Part shown: positions 7,757-16,465 of the stretch, one piece after another
Numbering within the stretch: the stretch's first letter is position 1
Layout: the number at the start of each line of letters is the position of its first letter
DNA from: Pseudomonadota bacterium
Lineage (GTDB): Bacteria; Pseudomonadota; Gammaproteobacteria; Xanthomonadales; Xanthomonadaceae
Length of the DNA stretch: 44,569 nt
NCBI GenBank assembly: GCA_023399815.1
Contig: JAEWOJ010000133.1
Span: 1-44,569 of the forward strand
Direction of reading: 5' to 3'
Program-made: the position numbers and the translations under genes
The notes under the pieces: model-generated
Seen by the model: only the letters and a program-made list of their open reading frames with translations
Told to the model about the DNA's origin: nothing
Database searches by the model: none

Positions 7757-10042
7757 ATGACTACCGTTACCAACCTGGGGTTTCCCCGCATCGGCGCGCG
7801 CCGCGAACTCAAGCGTGCGCTGGAAAGCCACTGGCGCGGCGAGAGCGACGCCGCGCAGCTGCTGGCCACCGCCGCCGAACTGCGCGCGCGCCACTGGCGG
7901 CTGCAACGCGACGCCGGCGTGGACGTACCGCCCAGCAACGACTTCTCGCTGTACGACCACGTGCTCGACACCGCGTTCCTGTTCGACGCCATTCCCGGAC
8001 GCTACCGCGCCCTCGCCGACCGCGACCCGCTGGCCGCGTACTTCACGATGGCGCGCGGCCTGCAACAGCCGGGCATCGACCTGCACGCGCTGGAAATGAC
8101 CAAGTGGTTCGACACCAACTACCACTACCTGGTGCCGGAGCTGCATGCCGGCCAGCGTTTCGCGCTGCGCGGCGACAAGCCGCTGGCCGAATACCGCGAG
8201 GCGAAGGCGCTGGGCATCGAGACCCGGCCGGTGCTGCTGGGCCCGGTAAGCTTCCTGCTGCTGTCCAAGACCATCGACGGCAGTGATCCGCTGGACCTGC
8301 TCGATGCGCTGCTGCCGGCCTACGCGCAGCTGCTCGGCGCCTTGAAAGCGGAAGGCGCGCAGTGGGTGCAGCTGGACGAACCGGTGCTGGTGCAGGACCT
8401 GGACGACACCGCGCGCGCCGCCTTCCGGCACGCCTATGCGCGGCTGGCCGACGCGCCGCATCCGGACATCCTGCTGGCCACCTATTTCGGCGCGCTCGAC
8501 GACAACCTCGCGCTGGCCGCGTCGCTGCCGGTGCAGGGCCTGCACGTGGACCTGGTGCGCGCGCCCGAGCAGCTCGACGCCGTGCTGCGCGCGTTGCCGG
8601 CCGGGCGCGTGCTGTCGCTGGGCCTGGTCGATGGCCGCAACATCTGGCGCAACCCGCTGGACAATGCGCTGATCCTCGCCCGCTATGCCCGTGGCCACCG
8701 CGGCGGCGACCGGCTATGGCTGGCGCCTTCCTGCTCGCTGCTGCACTGCCCGGTCGACCTGGCGCTGGAGAAGAAGCTCGACGCCGAACTGCGCGGCTGG
8801 CTGGCGTTCTCGCGGCAGAAGCTCGAGGAACTGCGGCGGCTGGCCGACGCGCTCGATGGCCGCGAGGGCGCCGAAGCGGCGCTGGCACCGGCGCGCGAAG
8901 CGGCCGAATCGCGGCGCCGTTCGCCGCGCGTGCACAACCCGGCGGTCAAGGCCCGGGTGGCCGCGCTCACCGCCGCCGACGCCACGCGCGCCACCCCGCA
9001 TCCGCAGCGCCTGCCGCTGCAGGCGGCGACCCTGCGCCTGCCGCCGTTCCCGACCACCACGATCGGCTCGTTCCCGCAGACGCCCGAGGTGCGCGAGGCG
9101 CGCGCCCGCAACCGCTCGGGCAAGCTCGCCGACGCCGACTACGAGGCCTTCCTCGAACGGCAGACCGAGCAGTGCGTGCGCGAGCAGGAGCGGATCGGGC
9201 TGGACGTGCTGGTGCACGGCGAGTTCGAACGCAACGACATGGTCGAGTACTTCGGCGAGCAGCTCGACGGTTTCGCCTTCACCGGCAACGGCTGGGTGCA
9301 GAGCTACGGCTCGCGCTGCGTGAAGCCGCCGATCATCTACGGCGACGTCAGCCGCCCGGCGCCGATGACGGTGCGCTGGTCGCGGTACGCACAGTCGCTG
9401 ACCGACAGGCCGATGAAGGGCATGCTCACCGGCCCGGTGACGGTGCTGCAATGGTCGTTCGTGCGCGACGACCAGGAACGCGCGCAGACCTGCCGGCAGA
9501 TCGCGCTGGCGCTGCGCGACGAGGTCGCCGACCTGGAAGCGGCCGGCATCCGCGCCATCCAGATCGACGAGCCGGCGCTGCGCGAAGGCCTGCCACTGCG
9601 CCATGCGCAACGCCGGCACTACCTGGACTGGGCCGTGCAGGCCTTCCGCATCGCCGCCAGCGGCGTGGCCGACGCCACCCAGATCCACACCCACATGTGC
9701 TACGCGCAGTTCAACGACATCATCGATTCGGTGGCGGCGCTGGACGCGGACGTGATCTCGATCGAGACCTCGCGCTCGCGCATGGAACTGCTCGATGCGT
9801 TCGCGCGCTTCGACTATCCCAACCAGGTCGGGCCGGGCGTGTACGACATCCATTCGCCGCGGGTGCCCGACCGCGCGGAAATGGTCGACCTGCTGCGCAA
9901 GGCCGCCGACGTGCTGCCGGCGGAAAAACTGTGGGTGAACCCGGACTGCGGCCTCAAGACCCGCGGCTGGCCGGAGACCCGCGCCGCGCTGGAAGCGATG
10001 GTGGAAGCGGCGCAGGTACTGCGCGGCGAATCCGTCGCCTGA
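7757..10042 (+). CDS. metE: Cobalamin-independent methionine synthase MetE
   Basis: Cytoplasmic enzyme that transfers the methyl group of 5-methyltetrahydropteroyl-triglutamate to homocysteine, the last step of methionine synthesis. The protein is 761 residues, the usual length, with the duplicated barrel. Zinc ligands are His646, Cys648, Glu670 and Cys731, each exactly five positions after the E. coli ligands. The N-terminal NLGFPRIG and the inter-domain TTTIGSFPQT segments are intact. The start is the ATG after GAGGAAAG; an upstream in-frame extension reaching into the leader has no similarity to the family. It is alone behind the riboswitch and closed by a terminator, so it is a B12-repressed single-gene unit. 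Confidence 0.97.
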   Translation: MTTVTNLGFPRIGARRELKRALESHWRGESDAAQLLATAAELRARHWRLQRDAGVDVPPSNDFSLYDHVLDTAFLFDAIPGRYRALADRDPLAAYFTMARGLQQPGIDLHALEMTKWFDTNYHYLVPELHAGQRFALRGDKPLAEYREAKALGIETRPVLLGPVSFLLLSKTIDGSDPLDLLDALLPAYAQLLGALKAEGAQWVQLDEPVLVQDLDDTARAAFRHAYARLADAPHPDILLATYFGALDDNLALAASLPVQGLHVDLVRAPEQLDAVLRALPAGRVLSLGLVDGRNIWRNPLDNALILARYARGHRGGDRLWLAPSCSLLHCPVDLALEKKLDAELRGWLAFSRQKLEELRRLADALDGREGAEAALAPAREAAESRRRSPRVHNPAVKARVAALTAADATRATPHPQRLPLQAATLRLPPFPTTTIGSFPQTPEVREARARNRSGKLADADYEAFLERQTEQCVREQERIGLDVLVHGEFERNDMVEYFGEQLDGFAFTGNGWVQSYGSRCVKPPIIYGDVSRPAPMTVRWSRYAQSLTDRPMKGMLTGPVTVLQWSFVRDDQERAQTCRQIALALRDEVADLEAAGIRAIQIDEPALREGLPLRHAQRRHYLDWAVQAFRIAASGVADATQIHTHMCYAQFNDIIDSVAALDADVISIETSRSRMELLDAFARFDYPNQVGPGVYDIHSPRVPDRAEMVDLLRKAADVLPAEKLWVNPDCGLKTRGWPETRAALEAMVEAAQVLRGESVA

Positions 10043-10055
10043 CGGACCGTCAGGG

Positions 10056-10077
10056 AGGCCCGGCCGCCGCCGGGCCT
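10056..10077. terminator. Shared hairpin between metE and the MgtC-family gene
   Basis: Nine-bp GC stem AGGCCCGGC/GCCGGGCCT with a four-base loop in the 42-base gap between two convergent genes. A TTCC follows on the plus strand and TCCC on the minus. It probably acts in both directions, though there is no long T run. Confidence 0.6.
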
Positions 10078-10084
10078 TCCGCGC

Positions 10085-10777
10085 TCAGGTGACGGCCAGC
10101 CCGGGCAGTTCCACCGACACCACGCCTTCGACCCGCCCCAGCGCTTCGGCCTTGGCCAGCAGCTGCTCGCGTGGCAGCGGCGGATCGCAGTCGATGTCGA
10201 CGATGTCGTTGTCCTGCTCGCGTGGGCGCAGGGTGATGCGTTTCACCGGCAGGCCGGCGTCGCTGGCCGCGGCCTCGACGCGCGCCAGCGGCGTACCCAC
10301 CGCCACGCGCAGCCGCAGGCGGCCGCTGCGCGCGCGGCGGCGCAGGTAGCGCTGTTCCAGCGGCTTGAGCAGCGCCAGGATCGCCCACAGCAGCAGCGTG
10401 GCCATGATCGCCGCCGCATACAGCCCGGCGCCCGCGGCCAGGCCGACCGACGCCACCGCCCACAGCCCCGCCGCCGTGGTCAGGCCGCGGATCACCTGCT
10501 CGCGTTGCAGGAACAGGATGGTGCCGGCGCCGAGGAAGCCGACGCCGCTGACCACCTGCGCGGCGATGCGCGAGGGGTCCAGCACCACGCCCGGTCGTCC
10601 GAGCACGTCGAAGAAACCGAACGCCGACACGATGACGGCCAGCGCCGAACCCACGCACACGAGCATGTGCGTGCGCAGCCCCGCCGCCCATTCCAGGCGC
10701 CCGCGGTTGATGCCGATCACCGCGCCCAGCAGCGCCGCCAGCAGCAGCCGCAGGCCAAGCTCCCACCACTGGATCAT
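10085..10777 (-). CDS. MgtC/SapB-family inner-membrane protein
   Basis: Membrane protein of 230 residues from the ATG preceded by GGGAGGCGGCA; the longer frame upstream has no ribosome site. The N-terminal 140 residues show the MgtC signature: LLAALLGAVIGINR, GLRTHMLVCVGSAL, a GVGFLGAGTI motif, and LTTAAGLWAVASVGLAAG, with four to five hydrophobic segments. A soluble C-terminal ACT-like domain (about 155-230) follows. MgtC proteins support growth in low magnesium and act on membrane ATPase or phosphate uptake rather than transporting magnesium. No mgtA/B gene is adjacent. PhoP regulation is known for Salmonella mgtC and a PhoPQ-type system lies 8 kb away, but no operator is visible, so any link is speculation. 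Confidence 0.88.
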   Translation of the reverse strand: MIQWWELGLRLLLAALLGAVIGINRGRLEWAAGLRTHMLVCVGSALAVIVSAFGFFDVLGRPGVVLDPSRIAAQVVSGVGFLGAGTILFLQREQVIRGLTTAAGLWAVASVGLAAGAGLYAAAIMATLLLWAILALLKPLEQRYLRRRARSGRLRLRVAVGTPLARVEAAASDAGLPVKRITLRPREQDNDIVDIDCDPPLPREQLLAKAEALGRVEGVVSVELPGLAVT

Positions 10778-10928
10778 TGCCGCCTCCCGATCGCCTGCCG
10801 TGGCCGCAGTGTAGGCCGATGCGCACATCGCGCCGAACCTCTGTGCCTCGCGCGTCATCGCGGACACTCTCGCCCGGCGCCCGTCATGGCGGCGTTACAC
10901 TCGCAGGTCCCCCGCACCGGAACGCGCG

Positions 10929-11552
10929 ATGTACGGCAATGACACAGCCCTGCTGGTGGTCGACCTGCAACCCGATTTCATGCCCGGCGGCGCACTGCCC
11001 TGCCACCAGGGCGACGCCATCGTGCCGGGCATCGCCGCACTGCTGGCGCAGCGCCGCTACGCCACCGTCGTCGCCACGCAGGACTGGCATCCGGCCGACC
11101 ACGCCTCGTTCGCCAGCCAGCATGCTGGCCGCCGGCCGTTCGAGTCGATCGAACTGCACGGCCATCCGCAGACGCTGTGGCCGGACCACTGCGTGCAGGG
11201 CAGCGCGGGCGCGGCGCTGCACCCGCAGGTGGACTGGGACAGCGCCGACTTGATCCTGCGCAAGGGCAGCGACCGGCAGGTGGATTCGTACAGCGCCTTC
11301 CGCGAGAACGTCGGCCCGCACGGCGACCGCCCCGCCACCGGCCTGGCCGGCTGGCTGCACGAGCGCGGCATCGCCGAGGTGCACGTGTGCGGGCTGGCGC
11401 GCGACTACTGCGTGCTGTGGAGCGCGCAGGATGCGGCCATCAGCGGTTTCCGCGTGCGCTTCCTGTGGGAACTGACGCGGCCGGTGTCGCCGGACAACGA
11501 CGAGGCTACGCGCATCGCGCTGGTCGAGGCCGGGATCGACATCGGGAAGTGA
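10929..11552 (+). CDS. pncA: Nicotinamidase
   Basis: Hydrolyses nicotinamide to nicotinate and ammonia in NAD salvage. The protein is 207 residues with the full catalytic triad Asp12 (VVDLQPDF), Lys112 (LRKG) and Cys161 (ARDYCV), and metal ligands Asp52, His54 (QDWHP) and His87 (WPDHC). The cis-peptide region around GLARDYC is typical of true PncA rather than generic isochorismatase-like hydrolases. It faces purU, whose stop codon is nine bases away, so they are convergent and not co-regulated. The sirtuin a few genes on releases nicotinamide from NAD, a plausible but unproven metabolic link. Confidence 0.94.
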   Translation: MYGNDTALLVVDLQPDFMPGGALPCHQGDAIVPGIAALLAQRRYATVVATQDWHPADHASFASQHAGRRPFESIELHGHPQTLWPDHCVQGSAGAALHPQVDWDSADLILRKGSDRQVDSYSAFRENVGPHGDRPATGLAGWLHERGIAEVHVCGLARDYCVLWSAQDAAISGFRVRFLWELTRPVSPDNDEATRIALVEAGIDIGK

Positions 11553-11561
11553 TGCCGCGCC

Positions 11562-12413
11562 TCAGCGGAACACCACGGTGCGGTGGCCGTTGAGCAGGAT
11601 GCGGTGCTCGACGTGGCGGCGCACCGCGCGGGCCAGCACCAGCGACTCGGTGTCGCTGCCCAGCCGCACCAGGTCGCGCGGCGTCATGGCGTGGTCCACG
11701 CGGGCGACGTCCTGCTCGATGATCGGGCCTTCGTCCAGGTCGCTGGTGACGTAGTGCGCGGTGGCGCCGATGATCTTGACCCCGCGCGCGTGCGCCTGGT
11801 GGTAGGGCTGCGCGCCCTTGAAGCTGGGCAGGAAGCTGTGGTGGATGTTGATCGCGCGGCCGGCCAACGACCGGCACAGCTGCGGCGAGAGGATCTGCAT
11901 GTAGCGCGCCAGCACCACCAGGTCGATGTTTTCGCGTTCGACTAGATCCAGGATCTGCCGTTCCTGCAGCGCGCGGTTTTCCGCGTTCACCGGCAGGTGC
12001 TGGAACGGCACGCCGTAGGAGCCGGCCAGCGCGGCGAAGTCCTCGTGGTTCGAGGCCACCGCGGCGATGTCCACCTGCAACTGGCGACTGTGCGCACGGA
12101 ACAGCAGGTCGTTCAGGCAGTGCCCCTGCCTGCTGACCAGCACCAGCAGCCGCGCGCGGCGCCGCGCATCGTGCAGCTGCCAGTCCATCGCGAACTCCCC
12201 GCCCAGCCGCTGCAGGCGTTCGCGCACGGCGGGCGCCTCGCCGGCCGCGGCCATGTCGAAGTGCACGCGCAGGAAGAAGCGCCCGCTTTCCTCGTCGCCG
12301 AACTGCTGGGCGTCGAGGATGTTGCAGCCGGCCTCGAACAGCAGGCCGGACACGCGGTAGACGATGCCGGTACGGTCCGGGCAGGAAAGCGTGAGGATGT
12401 AGTCGGGGCGCAT
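11562..12413 (-). CDS. purU: Formyltetrahydrofolate deformylase PurU
   Basis: Hydrolyses 10-formyl-THF to THF and formate, balancing one-carbon pools for purine synthesis. The protein is 283 residues, as in the family. An N-terminal ACT regulatory domain (about 6-85, starting YILTLSCPDRTGIVYRV) is followed by a formyltransferase fold with the catalytic Asn-His-Asp set in NIHHSFLPSFKG, IGATAHYV and DLDEGPII. In E. coli the ACT domain binds glycine and methionine. The ribosome site is weak. It is the last gene before a REP pair and has no close partner. Confidence 0.95.
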   Translation of the reverse strand: MRPDYILTLSCPDRTGIVYRVSGLLFEAGCNILDAQQFGDEESGRFFLRVHFDMAAAGEAPAVRERLQRLGGEFAMDWQLHDARRRARLLVLVSRQGHCLNDLLFRAHSRQLQVDIAAVASNHEDFAALAGSYGVPFQHLPVNAENRALQERQILDLVERENIDLVVLARYMQILSPQLCRSLAGRAINIHHSFLPSFKGAQPYHQAHARGVKIIGATAHYVTSDLDEGPIIEQDVARVDHAMTPRDLVRLGSDTESLVLARAVRRHVEHRILLNGHRTVVFR

Positions 12414-12484
12414 CGCCGGAGTCTAGCGACGCGCAGAAATTTCCGGGGAAACCGTTTCCCGCCGATGCGACCGCACGCAGCGCG

Positions 12485-12598
12485 TGCAGGAGCGGCGCCA
12501 GTCGCGATGGGACGGTCCCATTGAGTCCCTGCAATGGATGCGGCGCATCGCGGAAGGAAGTGCACGAAGGCCCCATCGCGACTGGCGTCGCTCCTACA
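12485..12598. repeat. Inverted pair of GTAG-headed REP elements
   Basis: Two copies in opposite orientation: 12485-12511 (head degenerated to GCAG) and 12572-12598 (perfect head). Each contains GCG-N-CGCCAGTCGCGATGGG or its complement, and they enclose about 60 bases. The right copy contains the TAG stop codon (12594-12596) of the neighbouring flavin oxidoreductase, so insertion may have fixed its C-terminus. Confidence 0.75.
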
Positions 12599-13688
12599 GG
12601 AACAGGCCGCGCGCCGCGTGCGGCTCGCTGCGCAGGTATTGCGGCGCCGGGTGCACGTGCGCGCCCAGTTCGGCGGCCGCATGCCAGGGCCAGCGCGGGT
12701 CGTAGAGGATGCCGCGGGCGATGCCGATGGCATCGGCGTGGCCCTCGGCCAGGATCGCCTCGGCCTGCCGCGGCTCGGTGATCAGGCCCACCGCGACCAC
12801 CGGCGTGGCGACCTGCGCCTTGATCGCTCCGGCCAGCGACACCTGGTAGCCCGGGCCGACCGGGATCTGCTGGCGCGGGTCGAGCCCGCCGCTGGAGACG
12901 TGGATGAAATCGCTGCCGCGCGCCTCCAGCGCCCTGGCGACGACGATGCTCTGCGCCACGTCCCAGCCGCCCTCCACCCAGTCGGTGGCGGAAATGCGCA
13001 CGCCCACCGCGACGCCGGCCGGGACCGCGGCGCGCACCGCGTCGTATACGCGCAGCAGCAGGCGCATGCGGTTCTCCAGCGAACCGCCGTAGTCGTCGTC
13101 GCGGCGGTTGCTCAGCGGCGACAGGAACTGGTGCAGCAGGTAGCCGTGCGCGGCATGGATCTCGATCAGTTCCAGCCCCAGGCGCGCGGCACGGCGCGCG
13201 GCGGCCGCGAATGCCTCCACCACGCCGTCGATGCCGGCCGCGTCCAGCGCCAGCGGCACCGGATCGCCGGCATTGAACGGCAGCGCCGAAGGCGCCACCG
13301 CCTGCCAGCCATGCGCCTGGTCCGGCGCGATCACGCCGCCGCCGTCCCAGGGCCGCGCGGTGGAGGCCTTGCGCCCGGCATGGGCGAGCTGGATGCCGAT
13401 GGGCATCGTCGACCAGCGCCGCACCGAGGCCAGCACCTGGCCCAGCGCCGCTTCGGTGGCGTCGTCCCACAACCCGAGGTCGGCCCAGCTGATGCGCCCG
13501 CGCGGTTCCACCGCGGTGGCCTCCAGGATCAGCAGGCCGGCGCCGGACTGGGACAGCATGCCCAGGTGCTGGACATGCCAGTCGGTGGCGCGGCCGTCGT
13601 CGGCCGAGTACTGGCACATCGGCGCGATGACGATGCGGTTGCAAAGGGACAGCGGGCCGAGCGGCAGCGGCGAGAACAGATGGCTCAC
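12594..13688 (-). CDS. NADH:flavin oxidoreductase, YqjM-type Old Yellow Enzyme
   Basis: FMN enzyme that uses NAD(P)H to reduce activated C=C bonds of enones and electrophiles. The YqjM/NamA class is recognised from the Cys-containing FMN loop IVIAPMCQYS, ATAVEPRGRIS, GIQLAHAGRK, the substrate-binding pair HAAHGYLLHQFLSP, RDDDYGGSLENR and GIARG near the C-terminus. The start chosen is GTG 13688 (VSHLFSPLPLG), which matches the usual family N-terminus. An alternative GTG at 13721 adds eleven residues but its GGGAG abuts the start. With this choice the protein is 364 residues. The last codons and stop lie in a REP element, so the C-terminal tail may have been altered. The sirtuin gene lies 69 bases upstream on the same strand. 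Confidence 0.88.
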   Translation of the reverse strand: MSHLFSPLPLGPLSLCNRIVIAPMCQYSADDGRATDWHVQHLGMLSQSGAGLLILEATAVEPRGRISWADLGLWDDATEAALGQVLASVRRWSTMPIGIQLAHAGRKASTARPWDGGGVIAPDQAHGWQAVAPSALPFNAGDPVPLALDAAGIDGVVEAFAAAARRAARLGLELIEIHAAHGYLLHQFLSPLSNRRDDDYGGSLENRMRLLLRVYDAVRAAVPAGVAVGVRISATDWVEGGWDVAQSIVVARALEARGSDFIHVSSGGLDPRQQIPVGPGYQVSLAGAIKAQVATPVVAVGLITEPRQAEAILAEGHADAIGIARGILYDPRWPWHAAAELGAHVHPAPQYLRSEPHAARGLFL

Positions 13689-13757
13689 GTGGGCGATCCG
13701 GTTGGGGGGCGCCCATTGCACTCCCGCGCGCCGGCGCGATTCAACCGGCGCGGTGGA

Positions 13758-14630
13758 TCACTGCGTCTTGGCAGCGGCCGGCGTGCCGTCGAGCAGGAAG
13801 CCCAGCGCCTGCGCGCAGGGTTGTTCGATCTTCAGCGACAGCAACGCATCGGCGCGGGTACGGCCAAGGTTGACCGCCGCCACCGGCAGGCCGGCCCTGG
13901 CCGCGGCATCGACGAAGCGGAAACCGGAATAGACCATCAACGACGAGCCCACCACCAGCACCGCGTCTGCCCGTTGCAGGTGCGCGTGCACCGCGGCCAC
14001 GCGTTCGCGCGGCACGTTCTCGCCGAAGAACACCACGTCCGGCTTGAGCAGGCCGCCGCAGGCCGCGCAGTCCGGCACCTCGAAACCGGAGAAGTCGCCT
14101 TCCAGGTCGGCGTCGCCGTCGGGCGCCTGCGCCGCCTGCAGGGCCGCCCATGCCGGGTTGGCGTCGAGCAGACGCCGCTGCAACGCCTCGCGCGGCGAGC
14201 GCGCCCCGCAGCCCATGCAGCGCACTTCGTCCAGCCGGCCGTGCAGGTCGATCACGCGGCGGCTGCCCGCGCGCTGGTGCAGGCCGTCCACGTTCTGGGT
14301 CAGCAGCAGTTCGACCCTGCCGGCCGCCTCCAGCGCGGCCAGCGCATGGTGGGTGGCATTGGGCCGGGCCTGGCCGAAGCGCGGCCAGCCGACCAGGCTG
14401 CGCGCCCAGTAGCGCCGGCGCACGGCGGCATCGGCCATGAAAGCGCGGTAGTCCACCGGCGGCGTGCGCTTCCACTGGCCATCGGTGTCGCGGTAATCGG
14501 GAATGCCCGAATCGGTGCTGCAGCCGGCACCGGTCAGCAGCAACAGGCGCCGGTGGCCGGCGATGAACTCCGCCAGGCGCGCGTCCATCGCCATGGACCC
14601 GATGCCGGCATCCTCCGGCCGCACGGCCAT
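13758..14630 (-). CDS. SIR2-family NAD-dependent protein deacylase
   Basis: Sirtuin of 290 residues that would remove acyl groups from lysines, consuming NAD and releasing nicotinamide. NAD-binding GAGCSTDSGIPDYRD spans 34-48, TQNVDGLH is at 111-118, the catalytic His is 130 (DLHGRLDEV), and a structural zinc site is formed by Cys138/Cys141 and Cys188/Cys191. The arrangement resembles class II (SIRT4-like) sirtuins, which often act on longer acyl groups. A GGAG site lies eight bases before the ATG. It starts 15 bases after the stop of an acyl-CoA thioesterase, so the two are probably one transcript, suggesting a role in acyl-group metabolism. Substrate not determinable. Confidence 0.93.
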   Translation of the reverse strand: MAVRPEDAGIGSMAMDARLAEFIAGHRRLLLLTGAGCSTDSGIPDYRDTDGQWKRTPPVDYRAFMADAAVRRRYWARSLVGWPRFGQARPNATHHALAALEAAGRVELLLTQNVDGLHQRAGSRRVIDLHGRLDEVRCMGCGARSPREALQRRLLDANPAWAALQAAQAPDGDADLEGDFSGFEVPDCAACGGLLKPDVVFFGENVPRERVAAVHAHLQRADAVLVVGSSLMVYSGFRFVDAAARAGLPVAAVNLGRTRADALLSLKIEQPCAQALGFLLDGTPAAAKTQ

Positions 14631-14645
14631 CGCCCGCGCTCCGGA

Positions 14646-15050
14646 TCAGGCCTGCGGCGGCAACGCCGGTACCGAGGTCGGGTGGCCGTCGGCATCCAGC
14701 GCCACCATCACGAAGTGGCCGCGCGTGCACAGCTTGCGTTCGCCGCTGTGCAGGTCCTCGGCGACCAGCTCGACCTGCACCGTCATCGAGCTGCGCCCGA
14801 CTTCGACCACGCGGCCGACGGTCTCGACCATCTCGCCGATGCGGATCGGCAGCTTGAAGTCCACCTGGTCCGAGTGCGCGGTGACCACGGTGCGGCGCGA
14901 GTAGCGCGCGGCGGCGAGGAAGGCGGCCTTGTCCATCCACGCCATCGCCTGGCCGCCGAACAGGGTGCCGAGGTGGTTGGTGTGGTTGGGGAAGACGATC
15001 TCCACCATGCGGACTTCGGTGGGCGGGACGATGGCGGAGGTGGCGTTCAT
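14646..15050 (-). CDS. YciA-like acyl-CoA thioesterase
   Basis: Single hotdog-fold protein of 134 residues that hydrolyses acyl-CoA thioesters. The family signature is present: an N-terminal strand MVEIVFPNHTNHLGTLFGGQAMAWMD with the conserved Asn/His pair and the helix-capping Asp, then VDFKLPIRIGEMVE, typical of the YciA/BFIT cytosolic acyl-CoA hydrolases. It is the first gene of a likely two-gene unit with the downstream sirtuin. Confidence 0.9.
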   Translation of the reverse strand: MNATSAIVPPTEVRMVEIVFPNHTNHLGTLFGGQAMAWMDKAAFLAAARYSRRTVVTAHSDQVDFKLPIRIGEMVETVGRVVEVGRSSMTVQVELVAEDLHSGERKLCTRGHFVMVALDADGHPTSVPALPPQA

Positions 15051-15160
15051 GGCAGTGCCGATGGGGTCTGGAAACAGTTCCGGATGATACGCAGCGGCGG
15101 TGGCGCCGATGTGACGTGGCCGCGCGCCCGGCGCGGTGCGCTCCAGAAATCGTCGGTCAG

Positions 15161-15191
15161 GCCGCGGCGGGACATCGCCCCGCCCTGCGGC
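15161..15191 (-). terminator. GC-rich hairpin after nrdB
   Basis: Imperfect stem on the minus strand: GCCGC plus GGCGGG pair with CCCGCC plus GCGGC, with a two-base bulge, starting eight bases past the nrdB stop. There is no U run, so intrinsic termination is uncertain. Confidence 0.4.
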
Positions 15192-15198
15192 CCGTGCC

Positions 15199-16217
15199 TC
15201 AGAAGTGCATGTCGAACGCGACCTCGCCCTGCACGCCGACCTGGTAGGCCGAGACGCGGCGCTCGAAGAAGTTGGTCAGCTCCTGCACGTCCTGCAGTTC
15301 CATGAACGGCAGCGGATTGCGCACGTCGTACTTCCTGGCCATGCCCAGCTTGGCGAAATGGTTGTCGGCGCAGTGCTGCAGGTACTGGCGCATGTCGCGG
15401 GTGGAGATGCCGGCACGCCGCCGGACAGCACATCCTCGGCGAACTGCACCTCGCATTCGATCGCCTCTTCCAGCATGTCGTAGACCTGCTGTTCCATCCG
15501 CGCATCGAACAGGTCAGGTTCCTCGGCGCGGATGGTGCGCACGCACTCGAAGGCGAACTCCATGTGGCAGCTCTCGTCGCGGAACACCCAGTTGGTGCCC
15601 GAGGCCAGGCCCGGCAGCAGGCCGCGCGAGCGGAAGAAATACACGTAGGCGAAGGCGGCGAAGAAGAACAGGCCCTCGATGCAGGCGGCGAAGCAGATCT
15701 GGTTGAGCAGGAACTGGCGGCGCTGCTCGCGGGTCTCGATGCGCTTCAGTCCCTGGATCGAGTCGATCCACTTGAAGCAGAAGTCGGCCTTCTTCTTGAT
15801 CGATTCGATGTTCTCCACCGCGGCGAACGCCTTGAAGCGCTCCTCCGGGTCCGGCAGGTAGTTGTCCAGCAGGGTCAGGTAGAACTGCACGTGCAGCGCT
15901 TCCTCGTACAGCTGGCGCGACAGGTACATGCGCGCTTCCGGCGCGTTGAGGTGCTGGTACAGGTTCAGCACCAGGTTGTTGGAGACGATGGAATCGCCGG
16001 TGGCGAAGAAGGCGACCAGGCGGTGGATCAGGTGGCGGTCGGCCGGGGTCATCTTGTGGTGCAGGTCGGTGATGTCGATCTGGAAATTGATCTCGTCCAC
16101 CGTCCAGCTGTTCTTGATCGCGTTGCGGTACATCTCGTAGAAGTCCGGGTAGCGCATCGGGCGCAGGGTCAGTTCGAAACCCGGGTCGAGCAGCATCTGG
16201 CGGGGTTGTGCGGACAT
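15199..16217 (-). pseudogene. nrdB: nrdB, class Ia ribonucleotide reductase beta subunit, frameshifted
   Basis: The radical-generating subunit that partners NrdA. The first frame starts at the ATG after AGGAG and carries Asp75, Glu106, His109 and the radical Tyr113, spaced exactly as Asp84, Glu115, His118 and Tyr122 of E. coli, and later the DESCH iron ligands. After QFAEDVLSGGV the sequence jumps frame: the conserved continuation AGISTRDMRQYLQHCADNHFAKLG through VAFDMHF is encoded in another frame down to 15199. One missing G within 15410-15417 explains this; restoring it gives an intact protein of about 339 residues. The 3' part is fully conserved, so either the base was lost very recently or it is a sequencing or assembly error. 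nrdA, intact, lies 248 bases upstream on the same strand; the gap holds G-rich inverted repeats (CCCTCCC/GGGAGGG) and no gene. Confidence 0.9.
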
Positions 16218-16465
16218 GGGATGGCTCCTGTTTCGGTACCGCCTCCATTCCGGGAGGGCGGCGCAATGGGGGAGGATGCGGCGGCAGGACGGCGCCGGCG
16301 GGCAAGGCAGGGTCGAGGGCGGCGCGTTGAAGCTTCCGTCAGGCGTCGAAGGCGCCTTTCCCGGCCCTCCCCTGCGCATGCGAAAGGGAGGGGGCAAGCG
16401 GAATCGGGGCGGCGCATCCCTGCGCCTGGGGCATCCGTGCCCCGTCGTCCCTCAAAAGCCGGGTG

